A stretch of DNA of 28,388 bases, taken from Syntrophomonadaceae bacterium (GTDB lineage: Bacteria > Bacillota > Syntrophomonadia > Syntrophomonadales > Syntrophomonadaceae). The position numbers and the translations under genes were made by a program. Below, one piece after another: positions 20,864 to 28,388 of this stretch. The stretch covers positions 1-28,388 of the forward strand of contig DUSB01000025.1 in assembly GCA_012840625.1 (NCBI GenBank). Reading direction: 5' to 3'. The stretch's first letter is position 1. The number at the start of each line of letters is the position of its first letter. The notes beneath the pieces were generated by a model. It made no database searches and was not told where the DNA came from. It was given only the letters and a program-made list of their open reading frames with translations.

Positions 20864-23473
20864 TTAAGAGCTGACCGTAAACCAGTCGATGGCATCGCTG
20901 AGATCCTGCCATAGGATATAGAAGTCATTTACATTTTTGTCCATCCCAGCTATGGAAGCCTCCATTTCCTTCATGGAGTAAATAGCATTCTGTCCGGCTT
21001 CTTCCGTCTGCTGACTGCTTATATGAATGGCCTGCAAATTAGTATGAATAGTAGCAATCATATTGGATACAGTGTCCGATATATTACTAATCCGCATGAT
21101 TTCATTGCTAATATCCTGCATACCTCCATTCATCGACTGTAGCAGCTGTTCATTGTTAACTACCAGAGTAATCTGCTCACCCATAGCCTCCTGCACCGGC
21201 TGCACAAACCTTGAAACCGTTTGGGTAGATTCTTTAATCTTTTCAATTAGCTCATACGTATTATGGGCTGCCAGCGTCGTTTCATCAGCCAATTTACGTA
21301 TTTCCTCTGCTACCACTGCAAATCCCTTCCCATCTTCACCGGCTCGCGCTGCTTCAATGGCCGCATTCAAGGCCAGCAAACTGATCTCATCAGCAATGGT
21401 AGTAATAGTAAATACCACCTCTCCAATCTTCCCTACCTGTTCTTTTAGCGAGGCAAAGGTCTTATCTACGTTTTGTACTTCCTGCATCTGTTGCTCAGCT
21501 TGAATCCGATGTACCCTGCTCTGTTCCTCACCTTGGCGGACTTGATCAGCCAGGCTCAATCCCTGTTCCCTGATACTCCAGGCATCCCGGGCCAGCTCCT
21601 GAACCGTAGCCAGTATCTTATCAACCATGGCCAGAGATGACTCGGCCATTCCTGCTTTTTCTTGGGAGGCCTGATTAATTTCCTCGATCATGGCCGTAAC
21701 CTGACTGCTGGTTTCTACACTTTCCGAAACAATTTGCTGTGCCTGTTTACCTGCCTCCTGTAGCTGATGAGAAGACTGGTATGCCGATTGAATAATCCCT
21801 TGAATATTGCTAGCCATTGTATTCATCGGATCCCGAATCACACCCAGTAAACCTACCTCTTCTTCCATATCAATGTGCCGGTCAAGATGTCCCCGGGCGA
21901 TGTGCTCAGCCTGGCGGATCAATATCCGGGTCGGCAGAAGAATCCTTTTACTGTTTAATATCACCGATGTTCCGCCGTTTACCGTACCAGCTAAAAAACC
22001 GAACAAGGCCGCAATCATCAAGTTATGTACTGAGCTTGCATGAGCGGCAAAAGCCATCAGAGGCCCAAAAATGACAGCTCCCATTAAAGATCCCAAACCC
22101 ACGACACGAACTGCATAAAGGCGAACGCTTTTATGAATAGTAGCCTCATCAAAGGTTTTTAACTGCTGATCAGCTTCCTGTTCCTGCTCCGCAGGCAGCT
22201 GTATAGCCTGAACTTCTCCATTTAGACCAGCCGCTATCTTACGTAAACCGGACACCAAATCCTGTACTTCCTCCATAAACATACTTTGCGCTTGTGTGCC
22301 GCTGCTAACCTCCTGTAAACCTGCCGCAGTCTGCTGAATCAGCGCCGATAGATTATGTACGTCATTATAAATCAGATCAAAATCTTCACTGATCGCTGTA
22401 ATCGACCGATAAGAATTTTCTAATTGCTTGAGTATAGACTGAACCTTTTGATTCGTTTCTTCAATAATTGCAGCCATCCTGGCAATGGCTTCCCCTTGAT
22501 AAGAAAAGATCTTTGTCGTCTTAAGAGCCTGTTCCCGCACCCTGGCCACACCATCGTAAGCGTTGAGGATAAGAGCCGCTATTTCATCAACGGCCGCGGC
22601 TGATTGTTCCGCCATCTTGCGAACTTCCTGGGCCACCACTGTAAATCCCTGCCGATGACTGCTGCTTCTGGCCGCTTCAATGGAAGCATTAAGGGCCAGT
22701 GATTTCGTCTGGTCATTAATGGAGGAAACTACATCCACAATAGTCCCTAATTCATCTGTATAGCCTTCCAGCTCAGCCAGGCTGGTAGTGAAATTATCCA
22801 TGGCCTGCCCCTTCTCCTCCATCTTTTCTTTATAGTCTGCAATCGCATGCAGACCCTCCTGATTGCTCTGCTGTATCTCATCAATTTTACCCTGTGCCTG
22901 ACTGTATATTTCTCCAGCATCTTTTAACATAGCCAGCGCCTTATGGGTTTCTTCCACCACCGCTTCGATAGCAGTTGCCTGTTCGGTACTTATACGTGCT
23001 GTTTCATCGACTATTACTGCCGTTTTCTCTACAATACTATGGTTTTGATCTGCTTCCTTATTCAGGTAAGCCGCCTGTTCCTCGACTATACGGCTGGTTT
23101 TAATGATTTTATACAGCGGTTTACGTAGTTGAATGAGCATCTGCTGAAAAAATTCTTTCATTTCCTCCAGCCGGCCAAAATCCTTATCCTCCAGGGTGGT
23201 ACGAAAATCTCCCTCTCCCAGGGCACTTACAAACTCGGCTGCATAATTAATAGGCCGGTAAAAGTCTTGTGCTCCTTTAGAAGCCAGGATAAAAACCACA
23301 GCAACGCCACCAGCTGAAGCCACCAGAACTGCTGAAAGCCAGTACCAGGGGTTTTCTAACCCGCAGATCCAGCAAAAAATCAGAGCAAAAACAATGTTTC
23401 CTCCCCCACAGATAATGGCTGGTATCAGGCGCGATTGCCTAGTAATATCAGTATAGGTTCCGGTTTTATCCAT
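20864..23473 (-). CDS. Double-module methyl-accepting chemotaxis protein
   Basis: 869 residues from ATG 23473, preceded by AAAGGAG; the ATG 14 codons upstream has no binding site. The chain holds two receptor modules in tandem. Module 1: membrane hairpin at about 17-64 with almost no external loop, then a coiled coil with signalling tip LNASIEAARSSSHRQGF (261-277). Module 2: second membrane hairpin at about 455-506, a HAMP-like segment (about 513-560), and a second signalling coiled coil with tip LNAAIEAARAGEDGKGF (702-718). Neither module has a periplasmic ligand domain. The first tip is degenerate (SSSHRQGF against AGEDGKGF), so CheA/CheW contact may rest on the second. No che genes are in the window. 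Confidence 0.88.
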   Translation of the reverse strand: MDKTGTYTDITRQSRLIPAIICGGGNIVFALIFCWICGLENPWYWLSAVLVASAGGVAVVFILASKGAQDFYRPINYAAEFVSALGEGDFRTTLEDKDFGRLEEMKEFFQQMLIQLRKPLYKIIKTSRIVEEQAAYLNKEADQNHSIVEKTAVIVDETARISTEQATAIEAVVEETHKALAMLKDAGEIYSQAQGKIDEIQQSNQEGLHAIADYKEKMEEKGQAMDNFTTSLAELEGYTDELGTIVDVVSSINDQTKSLALNASIEAARSSSHRQGFTVVAQEVRKMAEQSAAAVDEIAALILNAYDGVARVREQALKTTKIFSYQGEAIARMAAIIEETNQKVQSILKQLENSYRSITAISEDFDLIYNDVHNLSALIQQTAAGLQEVSSGTQAQSMFMEEVQDLVSGLRKIAAGLNGEVQAIQLPAEQEQEADQQLKTFDEATIHKSVRLYAVRVVGLGSLMGAVIFGPLMAFAAHASSVHNLMIAALFGFLAGTVNGGTSVILNSKRILLPTRILIRQAEHIARGHLDRHIDMEEEVGLLGVIRDPMNTMASNIQGIIQSAYQSSHQLQEAGKQAQQIVSESVETSSQVTAMIEEINQASQEKAGMAESSLAMVDKILATVQELARDAWSIREQGLSLADQVRQGEEQSRVHRIQAEQQMQEVQNVDKTFASLKEQVGKIGEVVFTITTIADEISLLALNAAIEAARAGEDGKGFAVVAEEIRKLADETTLAAHNTYELIEKIKESTQTVSRFVQPVQEAMGEQITLVVNNEQLLQSMNGGMQDISNEIMRISNISDTVSNMIATIHTNLQAIHISSQQTEEAGQNAIYSMKEMEASIAGMDKNVNDFYILWQDLSDAIDWFTVSS

Positions 23474-23717
23474 TGATATCACTCCTTTAAAATACTCCTG
23501 GCCATGTTGGCCCAATATAACGATTAAAGAAGGCTTTTTATCTTACTAAAGCTAAATCTTCGTATTAATAAACTTTGACACCGATAATAAAATACCTGCC
23601 AATAATTTGTGAAGATAAATTTTTATACCTTTTAATTTATCTATGTTGATTATTCCCCCGCATAAGCACCTTTGTATCTGAATAGGATAAAGCAAGGATC
23701 CGATGGGAGGTTTTATC

Positions 23718-24179
23718 ATGCTTTCCCCCAGTCTTGAAGACTATCTGGAAGAAATCTACCGTTCTTACTTAAACAATAAAGCCATACGGGCTACGGATAT
23801 AGCTCAATGCCTGAACGTAACCCTTCCCTCTGTTCATCATGCTATTCAGCGCCTGAGTAAAGAAGGTTACTTGATCTATGAGCGTTACAGGGAAATTGAA
23901 CTGAGTGAAAAAGGAAAAAGAGCTGGCCGGTTCCTGGTTGAGCGCAACTCTATTCTGCGTGAACTTCTAACCCTGCTGGAAGTTGACTGTAATATTGAAC
24001 AGGAAGCTGAAGCCATAGAACATTATCTCAGTCTGCCCACTATCAGAGCTTTGGAGAGTTTACTGGATTTCCTGCAAAAACACCCCTCATTTTTGCAGGC
24101 CTATCTTTCTCATTGTCAGTATCGCAATGCCCGGGGGCTGGGGCTGAAAGATACTTACAGCCACCCTTGTCCTGAGTGA
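23718..24179 (+). CDS. DtxR/MntR-family metal-dependent regulator
   Basis: 153 residues from ATG 23718, with GGGAGG 8 bases upstream; the ATG at 23703 precedes that site and is rejected. N-terminal winged helix of the DtxR family: SLEDYLEEIYRSY, IRATDIAQCLNVTLPSVHHAIQRL, EGYLIYERYREIELSEKG. The metal-binding dimer domain follows with VDCNIEQEAEAIEHYLS, the position where DtxR/MntR proteins hold Cys/Glu/His ligands. It lacks the C-terminal SH3-like domain (short form, as in MntR). It is directly upstream of feoA-feoB, so it most likely represses iron uptake when metal is plentiful. The metal (Fe or Mn) is not settled by sequence. Confidence 0.87.
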   Translation: MLSPSLEDYLEEIYRSYLNNKAIRATDIAQCLNVTLPSVHHAIQRLSKEGYLIYERYREIELSEKGKRAGRFLVERNSILRELLTLLEVDCNIEQEAEAIEHYLSLPTIRALESLLDFLQKHPSFLQAYLSHCQYRNARGLGLKDTYSHPCPE

Positions 24180-24196
24180 ACATATTCGAATATAAC
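24167..24196 (+). promoter_or_regulatory. Promoter with overlapping palindromic operator ahead of feoA
   Basis: TTGTCC (24167-24172), 18 bases, TATAAC (24191-24196). The spacer and -10 are overlapped by the perfect 12-bp palindrome ATATTCGAATAT (24182-24193). A second 10-bp palindrome ATCATATGAT lies at 24228-24237. Both suit binding by the DtxR-type protein encoded just upstream, which is inference. Confidence 0.42.
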
Positions 24197-24292
24197 ATAT
24201 TATGGTATTCACCTCCTTGAAGCTTCGATCATATGATTCATCAGAAGTGTTAGAGGCCTTTAACTTCAGTACTTATTATCAGGAGGGCTTAT

Positions 24293-24538
24293 ATGCATGC
24301 CTGTATGACCCTTGATCGTCTGCTTCCGGGCTGTTTTGCTCTGGTGGAAGAAGTGCAAGCACAGGGTATCACGCGCCGGCGCCTACTGGACCTGGGCCTG
24401 GTACCGGGAACAATTATTCAAGCCATCCACCGCAGCCCCCTGGGTGATCCAACAGCTTATCAGATCCGTGGAGCTATTATCGCTCTACGGCAAGAAGATA
24501 CCTTGCAAATCAGGATCATCCCCTTTGAAGGAACTTGA
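24293..24538 (+). CDS. feoA: Ferrous iron transport protein FeoA
   Basis: 81-residue SH3-like protein, the usual size for FeoA, an essential cytoplasmic partner of FeoB. Family features: LDRLLPGCFALVEEV, RRRLLDLGLVPGTIIQAI, and the closing GAIIALRQEDTLQIRI strands. ATG 24293 has AGGAGG 6 bases upstream. It is followed 26 bases later by the FeoB GTPase gene. A competing frame at 24312 is a shadow. Confidence 0.92.
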   Translation: MHACMTLDRLLPGCFALVEEVQAQGITRRRLLDLGLVPGTIIQAIHRSPLGDPTAYQIRGAIIALRQEDTLQIRIIPFEGT

Positions 24539-24564
24539 GTAATTAGCTTTGAGGGAGGAATTCT

Positions 24565-25323
24565 ATGCCCATCATTAATGCTGTCCGGGTGCTGTCAGAC
24601 AAAAATTTTAAATCTGATTGCACGAAAAAACCTGCGGTAATCGCTCTGGCCGGTAATCCCAACACAGGAAAAAGCACTATCTTTAATGCTCTGACCGGCA
24701 TGCGGCAGCACACGGGGAATTGGCCCGGGAAAACAGTTCTTCGTACTCAAGGGCAATACATCTATAATGGTCAGAAATATGTACTGGTTGATCTGCCCGG
24801 CACCTATTCCCTGTTACCCCATTCGGCTGAAGAAGAAGTCGCCCGTGATTTCCTGTGTTTTTCCTACCCTGACGTCACTGTGGTAGTAGTAGATGCTACC
24901 TGCCTAGAACGAAACCTTAATCTGGTCTTGCAAATAGGCGAGGTTACCAGGCAGCTTATTTTATGCTTGAATCTTATGGATGAGGCGCGCCGTAAGAATT
25001 TAATCATTGATTCTGATTTGCTCAGCCGCCGTCTGGGTATTCCCGTGGTTGAAACAGCAGCTCGCAATGGGGAGGGATTGAATCAGCTGCGCCAGACCAT
25101 CTGTGATGTAGTAAATCATCGCATTACACCCGTTCCTACCCCGATTACCTATCCTCCAGACCTGGAACAGGCCATTGCTATTTTAGAACCTCAGGTGCGT
25201 CAAATCATGGGTGAGAGGCTTAACCCCCGCTGGGTTGCGCTGCGTTTAATTGCCGGCGATCAAAGCTTTATTCGTTCCTTTTTTTCTTCTTTACCAGATG
25301 CAGGGGAAGGGGTTAAGCTATGA
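24565..25323 (+). CDS. feoB: FeoB, N-terminal GTPase half (separate polypeptide)
   Basis: 252 residues containing only the cytoplasmic G domain of the ferrous iron transporter. G1 GNPNTGKS (30-37), switch I around 50-57 (TGNWPGKT), G3 DLPG (77-80), G4 NLMD (136-139), G5 TAARNGEG. The helical GDI-like region (about 190-245) ends where the membrane part would normally continue; here a stop codon follows. The next gene begins in an ATGA overlap, so the two halves are made together. GAGGGAGG precedes the ATG. The split is at a domain boundary and looks natural rather than a sequencing error. Confidence 0.9.
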   Translation: MPIINAVRVLSDKNFKSDCTKKPAVIALAGNPNTGKSTIFNALTGMRQHTGNWPGKTVLRTQGQYIYNGQKYVLVDLPGTYSLLPHSAEEEVARDFLCFSYPDVTVVVVDATCLERNLNLVLQIGEVTRQLILCLNLMDEARRKNLIIDSDLLSRRLGIPVVETAARNGEGLNQLRQTICDVVNHRITPVPTPITYPPDLEQAIAILEPQVRQIMGERLNPRWVALRLIAGDQSFIRSFFSSLPDAGEGVKL

Positions 25324-26717
25324 GCCAGAATCATCCTCTATCTTCCCTGCTGAGACAAAGCCAGAATATCTCCGGGCTGGAACCTGCAAAGGCAACTGAT
25401 AGTATTGTCCAAAGCATCTACCACACTGCTCAGAAAATAGCCAGGGAAACGGTGCAAATGCCTGGCAGTAGAATCCAAAATCTTGACCGCCGTCTGGACA
25501 ATATCTTTTTATCGCGCATCTGGGGCTATCCGGTCATGTTAATCCTGTTAACCATGATATTATGGATTACCATTATCGGCGCTAACTATCCTTCCTCCTG
25601 GCTGGCCTCCGGTTTATTCTGGCTGGAGGAAAGGCTGACCCAGGGTCTACAGTTTCTAGATGCCGCTGCCTGGGTTCATGGATTTTTTATTGAAGGGGTT
25701 TATCGTTCCGTAGCCTGGGTGATTTCAGTGATGCTTCCTCCCATGGCCATCTTTTTCCCTCTGTTTACTTTATTGGAAGATGCTGGTTATCTACCGCGGG
25801 TAGCTTTTAATCTGGATTATTTTTTCAAAAAGGCTGGTGCCCATGGGAAACAGGCCCTGACCATGTGTATGGGATTTGGCTGCAATGCCGCCGCGATTGT
25901 TTCCTGCCGTATCATTGATTCACCCCGGGAACGGCTTATTGCAGCGCTGACCAATAACTTTACCCCCTGCAATGGCCGTTTTCCTACCTTGATTGCTATG
26001 GCAACCCTTTTTATCGGCGGGTCAAGCTTGGTACTGGGGACCCAGCTGATGGCTACCCTGACGGTAGCCGGTTTCATTCTGCTGGGGATCATCCTTACCT
26101 TTGTCCTTTCATATTTTCTTTCCCGCACCCTGTTGAAAGGAGAACCCTCCTCCTTTATTCTGGAACTGCCTCCCTACCGATCTCCCCGCATTGGCCAGGT
26201 TATTATCCGTTCCGTTATGGATCGCACCCTTTTTGTTCTCGCTCGAGCCATTATTGTAGCTGCCCCTGCAGGTGCTATTACCTGGATTCTTGCCAACACC
26301 TATATTGACGGCACCAGCCTGCTATCATCGTTTGCTGCCTTCCTGCATCCCTTCGCCAGTCATATGGGCCTGGATGGTTTTATCCTGATGGCCTTTATTT
26401 TAGGTTTACCGGCCAATGAAATTGTCCTGCCTATTTTGATTATGGCTTATGTATCGGGAGGAAGCATGATGGAACTAGAAAGCCTGGGAGACCTTCGTCA
26501 GCTATTCGTTGTAGAACATGGATGGACCTGGTTGACCGGTATCTGTTTTATGCTTTTTACCGTATGCCACTGGCCCTGTGGAACGACCTTATATACCCTG
26601 CAAAAGGAGCAGAAAAACGCCTACTGGACCTTCATGGCCTTCCTGCTCCCTACCTGTACAGGCATCCTTTTATGTGTTAGTGTCAATTATCTGGTACAGT
26701 TTATGCATCTGCTTTAA
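25320..26717 (+). CDS. feoB: FeoB, C-terminal membrane transporter half (separate polypeptide)
   Basis: 465 residues. A soluble N-terminal segment (1-60, ending DRRLDNIFLSRIWGYPVML, the usual junction of FeoB) is followed by the two Gate domains and the core membrane helices. Conserved Gate features are MGFGCNAAAIVSC with its cysteines, PRERL, TPCNGRFPTL and LGLPANEIVLPI. It has its own ribosome binding site (AAGGGG, 8 bases before the ATG) inside the 3' end of the GTPase gene. Together with the preceding gene it supplies a full FeoB. Last gene of the operon, followed by a terminator. Confidence 0.9.
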   Translation: MSQNHPLSSLLRQSQNISGLEPAKATDSIVQSIYHTAQKIARETVQMPGSRIQNLDRRLDNIFLSRIWGYPVMLILLTMILWITIIGANYPSSWLASGLFWLEERLTQGLQFLDAAAWVHGFFIEGVYRSVAWVISVMLPPMAIFFPLFTLLEDAGYLPRVAFNLDYFFKKAGAHGKQALTMCMGFGCNAAAIVSCRIIDSPRERLIAALTNNFTPCNGRFPTLIAMATLFIGGSSLVLGTQLMATLTVAGFILLGIILTFVLSYFLSRTLLKGEPSSFILELPPYRSPRIGQVIIRSVMDRTLFVLARAIIVAAPAGAITWILANTYIDGTSLLSSFAAFLHPFASHMGLDGFILMAFILGLPANEIVLPILIMAYVSGGSMMELESLGDLRQLFVVEHGWTWLTGICFMLFTVCHWPCGTTLYTLQKEQKNAYWTFMAFLLPTCTGILLCVSVNYLVQFMHLL

Positions 26718-26730
26718 CATGACTGAAGAA

Positions 26731-26765
26731 AAAGGATCAGGGAATGCCTGCTTCCCTGATCCTTT
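26731..26765. terminator. Bidirectional terminator between feoB and phenylacetate-CoA ligase genes
   Basis: AAAGGATCAGGGAA (26731-26744) and its exact complement (26752-26765), loop of seven. The T tract is better on the minus strand (TTTTTCTT), where it serves the ligase gene. Confidence 0.88.
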
Positions 26766-26804
26766 CCCTAAATGACTATTAATGACTATTCATGAAGGTA
26801 AAGC

Positions 26805-28106
26805 CTATAAGCGGCGACGATCTACCACACGCCTAGCTTTGCCTTCGCTTCTTTCAATGGAACCCGGTTCCTTCAAACGTACCCGTACAGATACCCCCAG
26901 CGCACTCTCCAATTTGTTGCGAATACGCTGATTCAACTCCTCCAGTTTACGGATCTCATCACTGAATACCTCTTCTGATACCTCCACCTGTACCTCTAAT
27001 TCATCCAGGGTTCCCACCCGATCCACCACCAATAGATAATGAGGCTCCACTCCATCGATGGTTAATAATACACTTTCTACCATAGAAGGAAATACGTTAA
27101 CCCCACGAATAATCACCATATCGTCCGAGCGACCTACTACCTTATTCATACGCATATGGGTACGACCGCAGGCGCACGGTTCAAGCGTAAGACTACTTAG
27201 ATCTCTGGTACGATAGCGCACCATAGGTAGAGCTTCTTTGGTAATGGTGGTAATCACCAGCTCACCGCTGGATCCATAAGGTAAAACCTCCCCACTTTCC
27301 GGATCGATCACTTCTGCTATAAAATGATCTTCCCAGAGGTGCAAGCCCTGCTTCTCACTGCATTCCACCGCTACACCCGGACCGATAATCTCCGACAGTC
27401 CATAGATATCATAAGCATCAATTTGCAGCTTGTTCTCAATTTCCGCCCGCATGGTTTCAGACCAGGGTTCTGCTCCGAAGATACCTGCTTTAAGCTTAAT
27501 ATCAGCAGGTTGAATCCCCAGTTGCTGCATCACTTCATACATATATAGAATATACGAAGGCGTACAGGTAATAACTGTGGTACCAAAATCCTGCATTAAC
27601 ATAACCTGCCGTCTGGTATTACCACCAGAAGAGGGAATAACCGAGGCCCCTACTTTTTCAGCCCCGTAATGAATCCCTAATCCACCGGTAAACAGACCAT
27701 ATCCATAGGCATTCTGTACCACCGAACGCCTACTGGTTCCTGCCGAAATAAGCGCACGGGCCATAAGCTCTGCCCACTGATCCAGATCTTTTTTCGTATA
27801 TCCCACCACAGTTGGTTTACCTGTAGTTCCAGAAGATGAATGAATACGTATCACTTCAGTCATAGGCACTGCAAACAAGCCAAAAGGGTAATTATCACGC
27901 AGATCCTGTTTGGTTGTAAAGGGTAATTTGTTAATATCCTCCAGACTTTGAATATCAACTGGAGCCACACCGGCCTCCTCCATTTTTTTTCGATAATAAG
28001 GCACAAAGGTATAAACCCTGTAAACAGTTTCCTGGAGTCGGCGAATTTTTAACCGATCCAGATCCTGACGTGGCATTGTTTCCAGGTATGAATCCCAGTA
28101 TTTCAT
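26805..28106 (-). CDS. paaK: Phenylacetate-CoA ligase
   Basis: 433 residues, standard PaaK length, an adenylate-forming enzyme that activates aryl acids such as phenylacetate or indoleacetate to CoA thioesters at the cost of ATP to AMP. Phosphate-binding loop SSSGTTGKPTV (90-100), YGLSEIIGPGVAVEC in the core, YRTRDLSSL hinge region, and the basic C-terminal tail (EGKARRVVDRR). A longer frame from 28301 runs back through the T-box leader and is false; ATG 28106 has AGGAGG 7 bases upstream. The T-box ahead of it ties expression to uncharged tRNA, so the enzyme probably handles an acid made from an amino acid, for example through Phe or Trp transamination and oxidation. Confidence 0.92.
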   Translation of the reverse strand: MKYWDSYLETMPRQDLDRLKIRRLQETVYRVYTFVPYYRKKMEEAGVAPVDIQSLEDINKLPFTTKQDLRDNYPFGLFAVPMTEVIRIHSSSGTTGKPTVVGYTKKDLDQWAELMARALISAGTSRRSVVQNAYGYGLFTGGLGIHYGAEKVGASVIPSSGGNTRRQVMLMQDFGTTVITCTPSYILYMYEVMQQLGIQPADIKLKAGIFGAEPWSETMRAEIENKLQIDAYDIYGLSEIIGPGVAVECSEKQGLHLWEDHFIAEVIDPESGEVLPYGSSGELVITTITKEALPMVRYRTRDLSSLTLEPCACGRTHMRMNKVVGRSDDMVIIRGVNVFPSMVESVLLTIDGVEPHYLLVVDRVGTLDELEVQVEVSEEVFSDEIRKLEELNQRIRNKLESALGVSVRVRLKEPGSIERSEGKARRVVDRRRL

Positions 28107-28146
28107 CTTCCAACCTCCTATAATTCTTTTCTTCTTACGCCTCAAC

Positions 28147-28179
28147 AAAAAAACTCCTCGTCCGCTAAGGGACGAGGAG
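28147..28179 (-). terminator. T-box-controlled terminator
   Basis: CTCCTCGTCC (28179-28170) pairs with GGACGAGGAG (28163-28154), six-base loop, followed by seven T residues (28153-28147). It lies 40 bases before the ligase start codon and is expected to be undone when uncharged tRNA stabilises the antiterminator. Confidence 0.92.
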
Positions 28180-28388
28180 CTGCTCGCGTTACCACCCAAA
28201 TTGGCATAAAATGCCCACTTTATGCAGGTACGGGAACAGGGACAAAAAAGCTTTTTACCGTTACAGGGATCCCGGGGCACGTTCTCCAAACTGTTCAGCA
28301 AAAAGCTTACCTACCGAGGTACGGGAATACCAGTTCCGATACCCTCTTCCAGATAACGGTGGAAGCAGCCGCCTTAACCTACTTGGAC
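28147..28388 (-). promoter_or_regulatory. T-box riboswitch leader of the phenylacetate-CoA ligase gene, 5' end outside the window
   Basis: The conserved T-box sequence is at 28202-28182 (AATTTGGGTGGTAACGCGAGC less its last base). It is preceded by a hairpin GCATAAA/TTTATGC (28225-28204) as in stem III and followed by the terminator. Upstream parts include CCGTTATC (28358-28351) and a hairpin GGAA-CTGGTA-TTCC (28336-28323). The stem I specifier could not be fixed because the leader is cut; the TGG in that loop (Trp) is only a guess. An 11-base element, TTCCCGTACCT on this strand, occurs twice (28327-28317 and 28236-28226). Confidence 0.85.

Noticed and set aside
23560..23600. Sigma-28 (flagellar) promoter between the chemoreceptor and the DtxR-type gene
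   Set aside because: CCGATAAT is present, but on the wrong strand for the chemoreceptor and with no TAAA element at the needed spacing.
24565..26717. Split feoB as a frameshift or assembly error
   Set aside because: The break lies at the domain boundary, both parts keep all motifs, and the second has its own ribosome binding site and an ATGA overlap.
28107..28301. N-terminal extension of the phenylacetate-CoA ligase
   Set aside because: The extra 65 codons are translated T-box and terminator sequence; the real start has AGGAGG at the right distance.
1..28388. CRISPR arrays, insertion sequences, prophage genes
   Set aside because: No regularly spaced repeats, transposase motifs or phage structural genes were seen anywhere in the window.

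Overview
The window looks like chromosome from an anaerobic low/mid-GC Firmicute (class Clostridia). I infer something close to Syntrophomonadaceae. The reasons are: two Firmicute-type cis-regulatory RNAs (a c-di-AMP riboswitch tail and a T-box leader), AGGAGG-type ribosome binding sites with frequent GTG/TTG starts, several acyl-CoA enzymes, many 4Fe-4S proteins and ferrous iron uptake. The genus is not proven by anything visible here. No IS element, phage gene or CRISPR array was seen.

Layout. 1-1378: the 3' end of a ydaO/yuaA-type c-di-AMP riboswitch, then a radical-SAM aminomutase with the substrate residues of glutamate 2,3-aminomutase, i.e. likely osmolyte (beta-glutamate) synthesis. 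1544-1751: tRNA-Leu(UAG) on the minus strand with its own consensus promoter and terminator. 1898-6354: a tightly overlapping operon of a COG0402 amidohydrolase/deaminase plus a complete group I ECF transporter (EcfT, fused EcfA-EcfA', S component). 6497-7300: a lone metallo-beta-lactamase-fold hydrolase. 7417-10263 (minus): a four-gene operon with a DUF134-NifX fusion, a NifX-like protein and two MinD-type ATPases carrying inserted two-cluster ferredoxin domains, resembling the 'orange protein' (ORP) system of sulfate reducers. Divergent from it is a short soluble chemoreceptor whose input domain is a Rossmann NAD(P)-binding fold (10433-11290).

11291-13434: lytic transglycosylase and phosphomannomutase/phosphoglucomutase, both minus strand. 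13533-14410: a 40-residue single-span membrane protein and a noncoding stretch with a cluster of DnaA boxes. 14411-15701: TetR regulator and an unrecognised helical protein, convergent. 16066-19706: an XRE regulator/acyl-CoA dehydrogenase pair and, divergently, a large 567-aa acyl-CoA dehydrogenase. 20062-20805: a sirtuin. 20864-23473: an 869-aa chemoreceptor containing two complete membrane-plus-signalling modules in one chain. 23718-26717: a DtxR-family regulator, feoA and a feoB split exactly between its GTPase and membrane halves. 26805-28388: phenylacetate-CoA ligase under a T-box leader that runs off the window end.

The themes are control of carbon/CoA metabolism (acyl-CoA dehydrogenases, aryl-CoA ligase, a sirtuin that may remove acyl marks), metal/Fe-S handling (ORP-like operon, Feo) and unusual chemoreceptors that appear to sense cytoplasmic or membrane state rather than periplasmic ligands. 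Many gene starts were moved from the longest reading frame to the codon served by a ribosome binding site; each case is noted.
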